NCBI RefSeq assembly: GCF_036417845.1
Contig: NW_027118693.1
Coordinates: 4,970,001-5,034,000 of the forward strand
Reading direction: 5' to 3'
DNA length: 64,000 bases
Source: Apteryx mantelli
Taxonomy: Eukaryota; Chordata; Aves; Apterygiformes; Apterygidae
Shown: one piece after another, positions 22,974-36,620 of the stretch
How positions within the stretch are numbered: the first letter of the stretch is position 1
How the letters are laid out: each line of letters opens with the position of its first letter
The notes under the pieces: generated by a model
What the model was told of the DNA's origin: nothing
Database searches by the model: none
What the model saw: the letters and a program-made list of their open reading frames with translations, nothing else
Made by a program: the position numbers and the translations under genes

Positions 22974-25900
22974 TAGGATAGCACTAGATGGCCACTGGAA
23001 ATGGACATTCATGAAGTTCATTTGAAACACGCTAGTGTAACTTTGTTAGGCTTAAACATGAGAAACAGATGAAACCAGAATACATCATGTGCTCATTCAA
23101 AACTTTTGTGCTTAACAAAACTCTTAATTTCTCCTACTAGCCACCCTGCGGATTAGAGGCAATGACAAGCTCATTAGGGTTCCCCCAGTCTTACAAACTC
23201 CCAGGGGAAGGTTGCCCAGCGTGAAGTGAAATCACAGGACTAAAGTGTCTTGGAGGTTTAATGGGGCTTGCTGAGGGCTGTTAGAGATAGAGCTGCTGCC
23301 AGAAGTCCATGTCCCTCCCCAAGCACTGATTAGACCAGACCATCAGAGGCACCACTTGCAGGAAGACAAAGGAAAGGGACAGAGGTTCTTCCCTCAAGAA
23401 GCACCTTTGATGTGGGGTGCCTCTTCCATTTTTGACACACGTGCACTCACAGAGTTTTAATGCTTTGCTTCAATGCATTCTACACATCCCTGCAGCCCCA
23501 GCCCTGTGTAACTCTCCCCACATCATCCTCCGTCCTCAAGCAGTGCCTCTCAGGGATGAAATATAATCCTTGCAACTTCAATCTTCCTGATATTCCTCAG
23601 GCCTAGCCTGCAGGCCCCCTGCAATCTGACCCTATTTGCTGGTACCCAATGTCTTCACAAGGAACCTCATGGTATCCGAAAACTGCTCCGCATCCCCCAG
23701 ATCCCACTGTTTGAGTGGTGCCTCTCAATCAGAAATCACAAGCCACGCTATGTAACACCTGCCCTTTTTATCCCTGAACTTCCACTCACCACCAAAATTT
23801 TTAGTCTTCAGCTCCTCCTTCTCCCGGCTCATGAAGTGGGCACTTGGGATGCTCTGTAGTGTGTAAAGTTATCTGCACGGGGCTGGTAAATGAAACCAGG
23901 GCATGCAAGAAACTGGCAGCCACCTGCTGCAACAGCTAGATAACAGGCTGGATATCCTAGGACATGTAAAATGGCACTAGACAGCTGCTTAAGCCATTGA
24001 AGGCTGGTCGGTGGAATTACTCCCCAGCCCTATGAACTGAGTACATTTCCATGTGAGATCAACTACGCAGCTCAGTTCTGCACAAGAACACCCACAGTCA
24101 GGTGTCTAGCTCTCTGAACTGAATCTCCTCCGAGGCATCTTCCTTAGGTTGATTTGCATCCCATTGGAAAATCAACTTGTTCTCTTCATTGATGGCAAGG
24201 GTACATCAAGCTGTGGCTGTCTGCACTTAAAATATCTCAGTTTAGCCAAGGCAGAATCTCTTCCTGGGGTCTTCATTTCTCAAGGATAGAGAACACTTTT
24301 TTCATCCAAACCCTCTCCCCACCCTAGCTCACCCCCTGCAAAAAAAAAAAAAGGCAAAGCAAAAGAAACAAGACTTGAGAGCTGGAGAAAATGCTTTGCT
24401 GTGAGGTTTCAGATTCTGCCATAGGCACAGGAACTTCCTCCCACGGAGCCCCCTCCCCAGCTAGCAGGGAAGGGCAGGGATGGGGTGCGGTAAGGAAACG
24501 TAGCTTGTGAGCTGTATGGCAGGAGCTGTGAGAAGGGGTCGGATACCAGTGTACTGTTTAATAGACTACAGTCAGGAAGCAATCAAGGGGACATTTTACC
24601 CAGAAGAACTTCCAAAAATGAACCCTGAAGAGAACAAAATCTACAAAATTGAGACGATCATTGCTGTAAAGGAAGAAAGAAACAGCTGCTGGTAAAATGG
24701 TATGGCTGGTCCATAAATTGAACAGTTGCATAGAAGCCTCCCAAGTGTGCACGCCTAATTTTGGCGGATGGAGTGGGGGAAAAAGAGGATAGAGGACAGT
24801 GTTTTTCACATCGTACTGCCTAGCAATGCCAGCACCAGGGTTTGCCACCAAACCCAACTCAGACTTTGCCACAGAGCAGGTGAGGACCCTGGAGCACTCA
24901 GGCAAGTGAGAGCTGGGGCTGACAGAAGTACAGTACCTGCACAGCTGGATTAACATCAAAGATAAACTACCTTTGGAACCGCTCTGCTGGGTATGGCATG
25001 GCACTATCCTTCACAGAGAGGCTGTTCACTGCCCCTCTCCATCCTGGTGGATAGCAGGAACAATCTTACTAGCCCCACAGCAAAGCATCAATGATTAACT
25101 TGCCAGACATAATCCTGGTCTAGATGGTATAATTAAGAGAACAAAGCTTAAAATAGATGAAATCTTCAAAGCTTTTGTACAGCCGGGGGCTAGTGCAGGG
25201 GAATTAGCTGCCTGATTTAGAGTTTAGGTCTCAGCTCGGATCTTAGCTTAGCTTAAGCTCAGAGCTAAGATTTAGACCTGAGCTTGCACTAGATGCTCTG
25301 ACAACTGAAATTAGGTGGAAAAATATTCTCCTGCATATCTCCGTATTCGTATTTCCTTATTCCTGGGGGTAGCAGGACCTTAATATCCCACACCCACATA
25401 CTTGATACTCCCATTCTTTTGCAGTGCAGCCATTTCAGGCTATTCTGAATGCCACACAGCTGACACCTGAGAGAGCACTGAGTTACTTGCCAAGGCTTAC
25501 ACTGTGGAGCAGGCAGAAGACAGAGGCAGGACCTATCAGCCACTTCTGGAGTTGCATCCTGGTTCTTCAAGTGTCCCGTATGAACAGAAAGCAACATGGA
25601 GCTCCAACACAAGCGTGGAACTGCAATGAGATCAAACTCCCAATAACACACTGAGGAAGAGGACTAAACTCTCTCTTTTTTGTTGGCAGTTTGCACTATG
25701 TTAACCAGATATGGACCTAGAATAAGATGATGTCTAGGATGAGATGGGAGCTGGGGCATTTCTGAGCAAGAAAGGAACAATTTGGCACAAGCTTTTGCTT
25801 TTGCAAAATTGAGTTCTTATATATTTCTCTGCTCTATCCAAGCACTACATGAAGGCAAACTGGACCTGATTTGTCCTGGGTGAATGCATGTTAAGCCCCC

Positions 25901-26412
25901 TTTCTAGAGCTAGAATGGCAGCTGTGACAGGGAATGAGAAACAGAAGTGATAACTGCAAATAGCTAAAGAATGGAGGAGGTGCAATCAGTCTCAGACAAT
26001 TGTATACACCTTGGAGAAAGCTGCAAAGTCTAAGCTGCTCTGCTGTACTTCCTCTGGGGTCCATGGAGAGAGCCTTCCTTAAGGAAATCCATTGCTTTCT
26101 CTTTCATTTGTGCAGAGCACTTCTGGGAAATCACTCTCTTCATAATGTTTCCTGTTGGCCAAGGAGACCATGTCTTCATCTGGAGGAAAGATGATGGTCC
26201 ACAAAGGGAGCAGATACTTCTAGAGTGGTTTCAGCTGCCCACATGAAGTCGGATAAGTCATGCCTCCTAAATTCTGCCTTTTCTTCCTGGGGAATCAGAA
26301 GAGAGGCTCGATGATAAGGTCAGATGTAGCTATTATATTAAAGACATCTATACTTGGGCAAGAGAGATCCTTCGGCAGACTTTCAGCTGGCAGAATTAGA
26401 GAGCAGTGAAGC
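22974..26412. other. Non-coding stretch
   Basis: No gene is recognised. It contains a run of A at about 24,340-24,352 and an imperfect hairpin at 25,226-25,279. A 148-codon minus-strand frame (24,558-25,004) has no recognisable features. Confidence 0.4.
25226..25279. repeat. Imperfect inverted repeat (hairpin)
   Basis: Two halves meet at 25,254/25,255. The blocks AGGTCT, ATCTTAGCT and AGCTT in the left half are answered by AAGCT, AGCTAAGAT and AGACCT in the right half, with short mismatched stretches between. It could be a remnant of a foldback element or chance low complexity. Confidence 0.55.
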
Positions 26413-26600
26413 CACTTCATTCTGACTGGACATAAAGGAAAAAATGACCACGAGGAGAGTCAGGTGCTGGAACACATTGCCCAGACAGGCTATGGAGTGT
26501 CCCCTCTTGGAGGTTTTCAAGACGCCACAGGACAAGTCCAGAGCCTCCTGGTCTGACTTCACTACACACCATGCTCTGAGCAGCTGCGCAGCCTGGATGA
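26413..26600 (+). mobile_element. CR1 LINE 3' fragment, degraded
   Basis: Resembles the CR1 3' untranslated region. Successive blocks include GGAACACATTGCCCAGA, GCTATGGAGTGTC and a GGAGGTTTTCAAGAC-like block, in the order found in avian CR1 (compare 48,010-48,090). It is truncated at both ends and no terminal repeat remains. Confidence 0.65.
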
Positions 26601-29200
26601 CCTCCCAGGGTTCCTCTCTCCCTTTCACACTCAGTGGAGAGGCAGAGGAGTCTCCTTGTCATGAGGTGCAAGTCAAAGAGAGCTGAGAGGAATCATGCCC
26701 TCCTGCTCCCCTTGACCTAAAGCAGGGGCAGAGGAGAATGCTCTGCACCTCCCATGTAGGAAAGAGGAATCCTGTGTGCGAGTCTGTAGCAGTAACTTGG
26801 CTTCCTCTGGCTCCCAGCAAGTCAGGTACCTTTGCCTCTGGGAAAGGTCTGGGTTTCCTCTCTCCTCAGAGGGCAGAGCCTGGCACCTCTGAGGGTGAGG
26901 CATGGCATCCCCCATTGCAAGTCTCCAAACGCCTGCTGACTCTGCTTTTCTGCCCACTGACCACTCATGGAGCATGCAAGGAGAAGCTGTGGCACCTGTC
27001 TCACTCTAGTTCTGCTCCATGAGTTTGAAGAGACCAGTGCTCATTCCCCTGGCTCGTGCTCACTCTTCCTAAGAGCATGCTGAAAGGCCATAGAGGTGTG
27101 GGCAAGGGCAGATCAGAGCTTTCATCCCCACAGGGCTTCAGTTACCCAGGGCTCACTTTCTGCAGCACAAAGAGAGAGCTGAGCTGCAGCAAGGACCTTC
27201 AGGAGACTCACTTGTGCCATAAACACCAGAGACACTGCAGAGCAGGTGACATTCAGGTGCTGCTGAAGACTCACAGCAGGAGATGTTGAAAGACGAGTGC
27301 AAGGGCAGAGCAAGGAATGAGCCTTGGCTCAGGGTCTGCAGACAGACTAGGAAAGAGGGGGATGTAGTGGGGAAAAGGCCGAGGGGGAGACCCAGGCCTT
27401 GCCTTTCATTCTCAGTTACCATTGGAGGAAAGGTCACCACACCATGCTGAGGATTACAGGCAGCAGCTATATGTGCTGAGGCAGATCTGGGTGTTGTTAA
27501 TGTGCCAGCGGCCCTTTGCGCAGTGACAACCAGGGAGGGAGACATGTGCCTCACTCCAGGCCTTTCCTTCATGTCTTCTTACTCCAGCTCACTCTTTCCC
27601 TCTCTTAGTCCTTGACACTGCTGAACAGAGATACAGGGAGCATGGCTGTGGTGCAGAGTGAGAGCTGTGTGGTTGCTGCAGGGCATCAGCTGATGGGCAC
27701 TCACACACTTCAGCTGAGAGAAAGAAGAGTTTGGGCAGAGTGTATGGGACCACTGTGCCTATACATGTGCCTTAATTTCCTGCCTCTCTGAATCTTTCTC
27801 TCTCTCTCCATCTTGCTTTTGTTTTAGGGATCAGTCTCAGTCTCCCAGCTCTCTCACAGTTGACTCTCAGCCATCCACCAAGGATGTGATCCACAGGCAG
27901 CAGTGAATCTGGGACACCCTCCCTATGGAAGCACCTTTGGCAACAATTCATTCCCCTATAGGCGGGGTGAATCACTGACTCATCCATCCCAGGAGCTCCC
28001 TGGACTGTCTGGATGGCTGCTTCAGCCTTCTCCAACGCACTGTACAAGGTCTAAAGTTTGCAGCAGGGAATCACCAGGGACATCATTTTATCTGACCCCT
28101 GTGTTATGAAAGGTCAGAGGAGGAGTGGGCAAAGAGCTCTGTCTTGCAGCCATGGACTTTCCCTGGGCAGCTACTCAGGCATGTACCAGGGGGTTACCAT
28201 AAGCATGTGCTTGACCCTGCTTCCACACTACCTCAGTCCCCACTCACCCTCGGGGCACTCATCCGCCTTCATCACAGTGCTGAACAGGGAGCCCTGAGAG
28301 CTCAGCTGGAAATGCTGAGGTCCAGGTGCTGTGCTGCTGCTGCTGCTGCTGCTGCAGGTGACAGCTCAAATGCTCTCAGAAATTAAAACTGAGGAGGAAA
28401 AGATGTGCAGGAAATGAACTTCCCTCTCCTTTTCCCTTCTTCCCCATACAACGATTCTCTTCCTCACGTTGCTTGGATGGCTCAGGTACCCCTTCTCTGG
28501 CATTCACTTTTTCCCCTCCCTTCTCTCCCAAGTTACACAACTGCTTGTAAGTATCCTCTCTAACAGTCCCTTTACAGTCCCTTCCAAGACTGAGCTAGTA
28601 ACTCCTGACCACTCTTTGTCAACAGAAAGAGATGGACTGTCCAGTGCAGAATCGTCTCCTCAGAAAGCACGTGTTTCAGGGAGTTGAGACCACTAACTCT
28701 GTTCAGTGTGCATCCTTCTTCTGTGAGAAGAAGCAACCTTTGGCGTGATGTGTTCCCCTAAAGGCTATTTTTGCATGATGGGGCTTTTTCTTTCTGGCAC
28801 ATCTGCCTGTTGCTCGAGAGCAGAAGGATTTGGCCAACAGCTATGCTGGGTATTACCGGGAATAACTTCAGGCATAGTAGGCTAAATACGAGCAAATGTA
28901 CATTCCTTTTTAATCCACACAGTGAAAGAGGCACCTCAATGGAGCAGCTCATCTGTCTCATCAGAGGAGGTTCCCCTGGGATGAGCAGTTTTGCCCTCCA
29001 CAAGAACCTGTTCCTGTCCTTTCACTAGGAATGAAGCCCCTAAACCAAATGTGAATTCGGTCAGATGAGTGCAAATCTCATGTTGTCTCTGTCAACCTTT
29101 TTACCACAAGCACAGAAGTGCATGCTCTTTCTCTGCGGTTCCCTTCCTGCCAAGTGGGTTTGACAAGAAGGACCTGCAGCGCTACAAGGAGAAAGAGGAA
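26601..29200. other. Non-coding stretch upstream of OR pseudogene
   Basis: No gene is recognised. It holds a (GCT)n run at 28,332-28,355. Many short open frames exist on both strands; none shows family features. Confidence 0.4.
28332..28355. repeat. (GCT)n trinucleotide repeat
   Basis: About eight perfect GCT/CTG units. No coding context is recognised. Confidence 0.9.
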
Positions 29201-30147
29201 TGGGGCAATTGGACATCTCCAGTGGAGTTCCTCCTGCTGGGACTGGGTAATGTCCCCAAGCTTCCGATGCCTCTCTTCCTCCTCTCTCGCATGATCTACA
29301 TGGTGACCATGTTTGGGAACATCCTCATTGTTGTGCTAGTGGTGGCATGCAGGCATCTGCATACCCCCAGGTACTTCTTCTTGGGGAATTTCTCCAGTGT
29401 GGAAATCTTCTACACCTCCACCATTCTGCCCAGGCTGCTGGCCAGATTCCTAACTGGGGACAGAACCATTTCTGCTCATGGCTACATGACACAGTTCTAT
29501 TTCTTTGGCTGTTTTGCAGCTGCTGAGTGTGACCTGCTGGCCACCATGTCCCTGTGATCGGTACTTGGCCATATGCCAACCCCTGCTCTGTGCAAGCCTC
29601 ATGAACTAGAAGGTGTGTCTCCAGCTGGCGTCTGGGTCTTGGCTAGAAGAAATACTAATGTCCACAGCAGTGACGTGGTTATTTTCTCAGTTACAGTTCT
29701 GTGGCCCCAATGCCACTGATCACTTCTTCTGTGGTTTTACCCCTTTGCTAGCGCTCTCCTGCAGTGACACCACAGTGCCTACGCTGGTTACTTTCATAAT
29801 CTGCTTTCTGGATGTAGTCTTCCCTTTGCTATTCACTCTGGCATCCTGTGTCTGCATCAGAGCTGCTATCCTGAGGATCCCCACCAGCGTGAGGAGGCAG
29901 AAGGCTTTCTCCACCTGCTCCTCTCACCTCACCATGGTCACTGTTTTCCACGGGACCCTCACCATTGTCTATATGATGCCCAGAACAGCTCTGCTGAGAC
30001 AGCTCAATAAAATGCTGTCCCATTTTTCTACACCATCCTCACGCCCGTGGTCAGTCCACTCATCTACAGCCTGCAGAGCAGGGAGATCAAGGGGACTCTT
30101 GGAAAGGCACTCAGGAAAACTGTGGCCTCCACACAGAGCTCATACTA
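29201..30147 (+). pseudogene. Olfactory receptor pseudogene, full length, frameshifted
   Basis: OR landmarks are read in order: GNWTSPVEFLLLGL, TM1, HTPRYFFL (usual PMYFFL), EIFYTSTILP, the DRYLAIC region, HFFCGFTPLLALSCSD, KAFSTCSSHLTMV, and a TM7 end of the SPLIYSL type. It is broken in several ways. No in-frame ATG fits the N-terminus. One extra base sits at about 29,551-29,556 inside the MSYDRY motif, giving a TGA. An in-frame TAG lies at 29,607-29,609. A base is lost in a T run near 30,027. It resembles family 11-like or 6-like class II ORs; the family is uncertain. Confidence 0.88.
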
Positions 30148-31608
30148 GTTGTGATCCACCAGGAATGAACTGACCTAGCATGGCAGACTTGGAAATGCAT
30201 GTTCTGTGTACCAGGTGTAGCTTTCAAAGTGCAGCACATTGAGAAGTTTGTGGAATGGGAAGGGGGAGAGGGGAATAAACGTCTTAGGGGAATATAGGCC
30301 TGGTGTAGAAGAGTGCAAAGAATATCCCTGCCTTTCTTCTTTCTTTAAAATAAACCCCATTATCATGCTGGAAGCAGGAGCTCTTGAAATGTCTGAGCTT
30401 TCTTTTTCTGTGAAGAGCATAAAGGAATTTCAGCCGTAATGTGAGCTCCTTCCAGGGGCAAGCATTGATGTATTTTCCTGTCTGCGGGCTCCTGAGATGG
30501 TAGCCCTGTCTCTCAGCTGCACATATTCCCAGAGCAGAGGTCTGTATTGTTAGTTACTGTTCTGTTCAGTGAAGATCGCCAGTGCAACAGAGTTGACTGC
30601 ACCCATGCATGCACCTCCTATGGGTCAGGATGGCCTCAGGTACGCCAAACATGGATGTGGGTGGGGGTCACAGAGCTGGGGCCTAGTGAAGAGGTCTGCT
30701 AGGGACTGAGGCAAGAGGGGGAAAACGGAAGCAGAAACGGGAAATGTGCAGGCATGTGAAAGGGCTTCCAGTGCTCACGTGTGGCCAACAGCACTGCTGC
30801 CTGTGGTTGAGGCCACCAGTGAAAGCCTGGCTGTGAGTCAGCCCATCCTGAGGTCGGTGCCTAACACAAGCCACATGCAGCACCTCACTCCTTCCATGAT
30901 CTGACCAGGGAGCCTGGGCCATCAGAGCAAGCGGAGAAGGCTCCTGGATTGGCCTGTTGCTGAGATGAGCCTATCCCTCAAGCCTCCCTCCTGTGCATGC
31001 CTAGAGCATGTCCCTCACGCAGCTTTCGGCACCTGGGCTGGCCTTCTGAGGAGATACAGCTCTTATCTGTGGAGACACAAGCATATAAGAAGTATATCAA
31101 CAGAAGCTGATTGCGATTTGGTCACCAGAGGCAGGGCCTGACTTCATCTTCCTCTGAGCCTTTGTTCTCAGCCAGCCTCCCACCACCCTGCGTTCCCACC
31201 TCATCTCTTTTGCCAGGTCAGTCCTCATGTGTGTTGCACCTGCTCTGAAGTGGGAGAAACCTTACTCTGAAGTGGCTGTTTTCCCTCCCATTGCCCAACT
31301 AAGTTGAGGCATGGAATTCCTCTGCACCTCCCAGATACCGCAGGGCTTCTCCATATTGACAGCGATAAATGGGCAACTGAATCAAGCCTTTCCACTGGAC
31401 ATGTCTGCATTTGAGAAGATGAATCCCATCCCTCCTTTTCTCTGAGGTTTCTTGCAGAGGGGAATTGTGAAAGGCGATCTCATAGTCTCAGCCCCTCTAA
31501 AAAGTTGTAGGTCCTTCTGCAGAGGAAAGGTCCATTTTCTGGGTCTTATTTTCCCAATACTTTAAGCAGAAACCATACCGCCCCCTTCTTCCCTTTGCAT
31601 CATTTCCT

Positions 31609-31642
<34 letters not shown>
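31609..31642. repeat. (AC)n microsatellite
   Basis: About 14 uninterrupted AC units, then one GC interruption and further AC. Confidence 0.95.
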
Positions 31643-34600
31643 TTTAATTACTCATTTGCTTCCCACTGGCTAACACAGATCTTATGAAGGGAGCCTTCAT
31701 ATTTTCTTCTTTTCTTATCCCTAATCCTTTCTCCTTGCTTTACTCCCACAATTCATGCTTACCATGGCCTCTGAAGATCTCCTCAGTCTTTCTTTGCTTT
31801 TCCTCATCTGAATTCATAGATGAAAGCCTGCATTTTTTTTCTTTTTAGTAACTGAACCAATAGCATCCTGCTGCAGTGGGAGATGAAAAGACGAGGGTGT
31901 TGATAATACAGGAAGCTTCTCTAAGAGTCAGGTGCCATACCCCCGAGGGATGAATATGGCATAAGTGTAGAGTGACAGAAATCAATCATGAAATTCTGCA
32001 TACCCTGAATTTCCTCCAGCGTATAACTATAACCAGTGTGTAGATTCTCTGGGTGGCATTCATCTACCTTAACTTCAGATATTTGAATGTTGATCTCTAA
32101 GTCTTAACACAGTGATACTGGCTCTGTTACATACTTAAGAGCAGCATTTGCAGAGGATAGTTCAGCCTCCAAGAACTGATGTGTTGGATGCCCAGGAAGT
32201 GGTTTCATCATTCCAAGATTCCTTTTTCTCCCCACAATAACTTGCTATGGGGATTGAAAGTGGGGACTTACAGCAGCAGTATGAGATGGGCTCTCAAGCA
32301 GAAACATAGTGAGCTCTTGACACACTCTGACTCCCCAGACAACGGGAGTGATGGATGACACAGCGCTCGCTCAGGACAGTAATGGGCTTGGCTTGAGTGT
32401 CCTTGGGTGGGTGCTATCTTCCTTTCAGAGAGAAAGAATGAGTACCAGCAGGTACAGTGCAAGCTTCTCCCTGATCAACGATGAAATATGTGAGCACTGA
32501 TATTCCTGTGTGAAGCAAACATTCCCCATTTCCTGAAGAACTGGACTTCAGTCACCTCCTGCATCCCAGGGTGAGCTGAGCCTGGGAGCAAGATGCTCTT
32601 TTTAATGATGTACACAGGTTGCTGGGGGATGACAAAGAAAGGGAAGTCTGGAAAATACTGTGTTTGAAAGTGGTAGGAGAGAGAAAAGAACTTGAGATAT
32701 GACAGTGATCAAGGTGATAGCTAGGGGGAAAAAGTGTGAGCCACATAGCTTGCTTTTCTTTGAGGGGGGTGTTGGACCCAATGACCTCCAAAATAAGAAA
32801 CCTATTTCCTTGAGTATCCTCGAATTTAATCTATGTTCACGAGTGAGTCCCCTGCAATTCACTTCAACCAACTTTTATGATCCAAATCTCAGATGGTCTC
32901 AGATGGAGACTTCCCTGGTAGTCAAAATCAGCCACAGCAGAGAATGACAGATACTCTTCTAAGATGGGCTCCTAAAACAGGCAGGATGAGTCCCCCTGTG
33001 GCGATGTGAAGATGCTGGTCGCCTGTCATTAACGTGGGAGGGAGCTGAGGTGACTGAGGTGAAGCTGAGGTGACTTTGACACAAGAAGCTCTATGACTTG
33101 ATAGGTGTAGGTGTTCAGAAGGGCACAGGTTTCCTCTACATGATATGCACATGCCCAGGGCATCTGGAATACCACTGGATGCCTGCAAGAGGTACCATCC
33201 AATGGAGCTTCCTTTCTTAGCCTGCCTTCACACTCTGAGAGTCATTTCTAGAGGGATACACCTCACCTTAAGCTAATGGGCTAGGTGAGCTCACATGACT
33301 TGTAGCCAACAGTAGCTGTTTCTCTTCACTGACTACAAAGGAAGCTCAGGGAGAGACAGCTCTATGGTAGCCATCCCAAGTTAGGTAAGGGAGTGCTCCT
33401 AGCTCTGTTTTTCTTGGTCCAGAGAGCTCCTTGAGTCTTCTGTAGAATCATTCCACCTTGACTTGTTCCACACAAGGTGGAAGCGGAAGTCTAGACAAAC
33501 TACTACTAGGGAAAAGCTATGTAGAGGGGAAGTTGTAAAATAATTTAGGAGAAAGGCTTGAAAAGAGGTCACAGACAGCAGTCGTTCTGGCTTGGAGGGC
33601 AGGTGAAGGAAGAGGACTGAGATCTCTTCCCTCTAGAAGGCACTGACTCAGGCTGGGAACATGAGGCTACTGAATGGCTCTAGGGCCTGCTCAATGGACC
33701 TCAAGACTTTCATTCTTTGTGGAGCACCAGTGCATGGCACATAGAAGATTCCATTATAGTCAATGGAGGTCAACTACTTAAATATAAGCACCTATGAAGC
33801 ACCTAAAAAGATGTAATCACCTGGTTCTGAGTCAGAAGTGTCTGCTGTCTTTCCTTCCATCCCCATGTAGACATCTAAGATATTCTAGAATAATAAAAAA
33901 CGGCAGTACATGCCCATGCTTCATCATCTAACCATTTCCCTACATTTGTTCAGCAAAATTGCTCTGCAAACTGCATGGACACTGTTGGCCAGATCACTAC
34001 TGAATCTAACGGGAGCTCAGACCGCTTGCATTGCAGACACTTCGACTTGGCTGTCTGGAGCTGAATCCCACTGCTGCAGTGCAACTGTTCATATCAGTGT
34101 CACTGTCTGCTGCCCCTTCATAGTCAGGGGAAAAAGAATGGCATCTGCAGAAGATGATGAATCCAGGCAGTTTAGATGGTGTCTTAGCAACGGAAGACTC
34201 TCCATTTAGCAAAGCATACCTCTCTCCATTTGACTCTAGAGTGACCATGGTTTAGATGAGAAGGGTAAAATAAGTATAATGGAATCTGATCCAGATGTTG
34301 ATTGCTTGGGTTTTTTGAGGAACATTTCAGGAAAAAAAAAATCATCTCATTTTATTTACTGTTTGTATCTAGCAAAACTAATAGCTATCAACAAATCATG
34401 CAGCCTGACGTTACCCATTCATTCTGAAAGACCAGATTTTATCATGGCTACTGGCATCTCCTGGATTGCCTGATGAACTTTATTTCCACCTGTGTTCTTA
34501 ACATTTTAATGACAGATTTATGACTACTTCCTTTACTCTAGCAAGGCAAAGTGTGTAAGAGGCAGTCTTTTTGTTTATGAGGCCAAGTCTTAGAGAAGCC

Positions 34601-35610
34601 AATGCTACTTAAACATGGAAAATTGCCTCTTCCTGCACCTCAGACAAGATAGACATGAAAATCTTTTCACTTTATCTTCTGCTTTTTCATATAACTAATT
34701 TAAACAGTTTCAAGCCTGAACTGGTCATCCAGTCTCTCTGCAATCAGTGGAGAGAGATAGAACTACTGGGGCACTAGTCATGCTGTTCCTAGGGTCAGGA
34801 TCCCTCCGAGATTCCACCTCCCTGGGGCTTCTGCAGAGCACCTTAGGCCGTATGGCTGTCTATTAGGTGACCGAAGTAAGATGAGTGCACCAATTGATAC
34901 CAAAAGCAACATTCTTCAGTGTTAATGCACCATGAAGTACAAAGCATCTGCTCATTACGGGTGTACGGCGACAGAGCTAAGGGTAAGGCAAGAACAAATA
35001 GTAAGATAACTGAAGAGAAGAAGAAAACATCAGGAAAAGCAAGGTGGAATAATACATAGATGTTAGTATCCAGTAAGTGTGAATGAATAACCACCAGTTA
35101 ATCCAAGTTTGCAGTGATCGAAAATAAAGGTCTTCACAGGTTGATTTTACCAGACCATCTCTCAACAAAAACAGCAAAAATCAGTAAAACGAGACCTTTG
35201 GGGAACTGTGAGCTCTTGGAAAAATCTGCTCGTTTTCAAGGACAGAAATTGCTAGGAACCTTTTTATTTTGCCAGAAGGGCTGAACACACACAAAAAAGA
35301 AAAAGATCAATGAAGTCGTTGACTCTGATTTTGTTTCAACAGACTTTTTGTCCTCAGCAACTTTGTGTTTCATGTGGGACACCTCATTCCAAGCATGCTG
35401 TGTTGAAACACTGGAATCTCCCAAGTAATAATACAGTTATGACACTAAAGATACAATATGAGCACTTAATAAATAATGATGCAGCATTCTGAGGAAACCA
35501 TAGCCTTTATTTTCAATGACAACACAGACATTTGGAGAAACGTAATAATGAATCATCTCTTTGAAATCATACGTTCCTCTTTCAGTTAAAGCTTTCCCAA
35601 GAGGTTTGGG

Positions 35611-35628
35611 AAAAAAAAAAAAAAAAAA
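35611..35628. repeat. Poly(A) run
   Basis: Eighteen consecutive A residues. No LINE or SINE body is recognised immediately upstream. Confidence 0.9.
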
Positions 35629-36359
35629 GGTGGGAGAAGGACAAGAGGGTTGTTAATTACTTTATCTCTCTCTATATATAAAAATTGCAAAAATACTTTA
35701 ATATATAAAGCCCAACCAATCTGTTTCTTCTAATGCTGTAAGGTACTGTGAAGGCAGATTATTCTACTTTGTTTTTTAAACTCACCAATCACGTGCACGC
35801 TTAAGAAAGCCCAATCCACAGCTACTTTCACAGAGACAATTCATATAGTTCACATCATAAACCAAATCATAACATTTAACTGATGGGAAAAAAGGGGGGG
35901 GAAAAAAAGCAACTTTAGGAGGGGGTCAAATCTAATAGATTTAGGCAACTTCATGATGCTTCCATGTTGTTGATGTGTTTCACTTCATGCTTCTCCCCAG
36001 GGTCCCTTAGCTTGCACCTTCTCTGGAGTGAGCCAATTAGTTCCCTTCATGGGAAAATCAGGGGGCAGACAAGAAGATGCCAGAATTCACACTCTGCACA
36101 CAGAATGGATGCAAACCAGTCAGCATCACTCGATCAGGAACTCTGATTCAGCCCCTGGAAGACGTCACAAAAGCAGCAGTGTAGCCTAAGACACACCTGA
36201 TGTGTGCAGGAGACTCAGCCAGGCTGAGTCTACAGTCCACAGACAGAATTCACCACTTCCAAAGGCCAGTTCAACATATCTATTCCATGCTGTGCTGAAT
36301 GGCTGTGTGGAAATATCTTTCCTTCCACTCACTCTAGCGATAGCTCATGGTAATCTCAA

Positions 36360-36362
<3 letters not shown>

Positions 36363-36393
<31 letters not shown>
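36363..36393. repeat. (TA)n microsatellite
   Basis: About 15 perfect TA units. Confidence 0.95.
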
Positions 36394-36395
<2 letters not shown>

Positions 36396-36469
36396 ATTGC
36401 AGTCACTAAAGTCAGGTGAGATGAATCCTAAACACCCCAGTTCTTTAGAGAACTGGATTCAGTTGTCCA

Positions 36470-36620
36470 CACACAGGTGTCTTCTGCTATTTGAGATGCC
36501 CTAAGGAGCCCAAGACATCTTGGCAGTTGTGACAAGGGGCCTTTGGGACACTTGTTCCTTTCTAGAAGGGCTGCTGGAGGTCAGCTAGGATGTTCTGTGG
36601 CATCTCAAATGGCACTAGCC
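36470..36620. repeat. Dispersed repeat, copy 1
   Basis: Similar over roughly 140 bp to 48,295-48,440, with gaps. Both have a GTCT-GCYATT-GAGATGCCCT-like block, then a GGGCCTT(T)GGGA-like block, then an AGCTAGGA/ACCTAGCTGA-like block. It probably belongs to an old interspersed family; I cannot name it. Confidence 0.4.

Noticed and set aside
24558-25004. 148-codon minus-strand frame
   Set aside because: Composition is ordinary, no recognised motif, no repeat or neighbour supports it.
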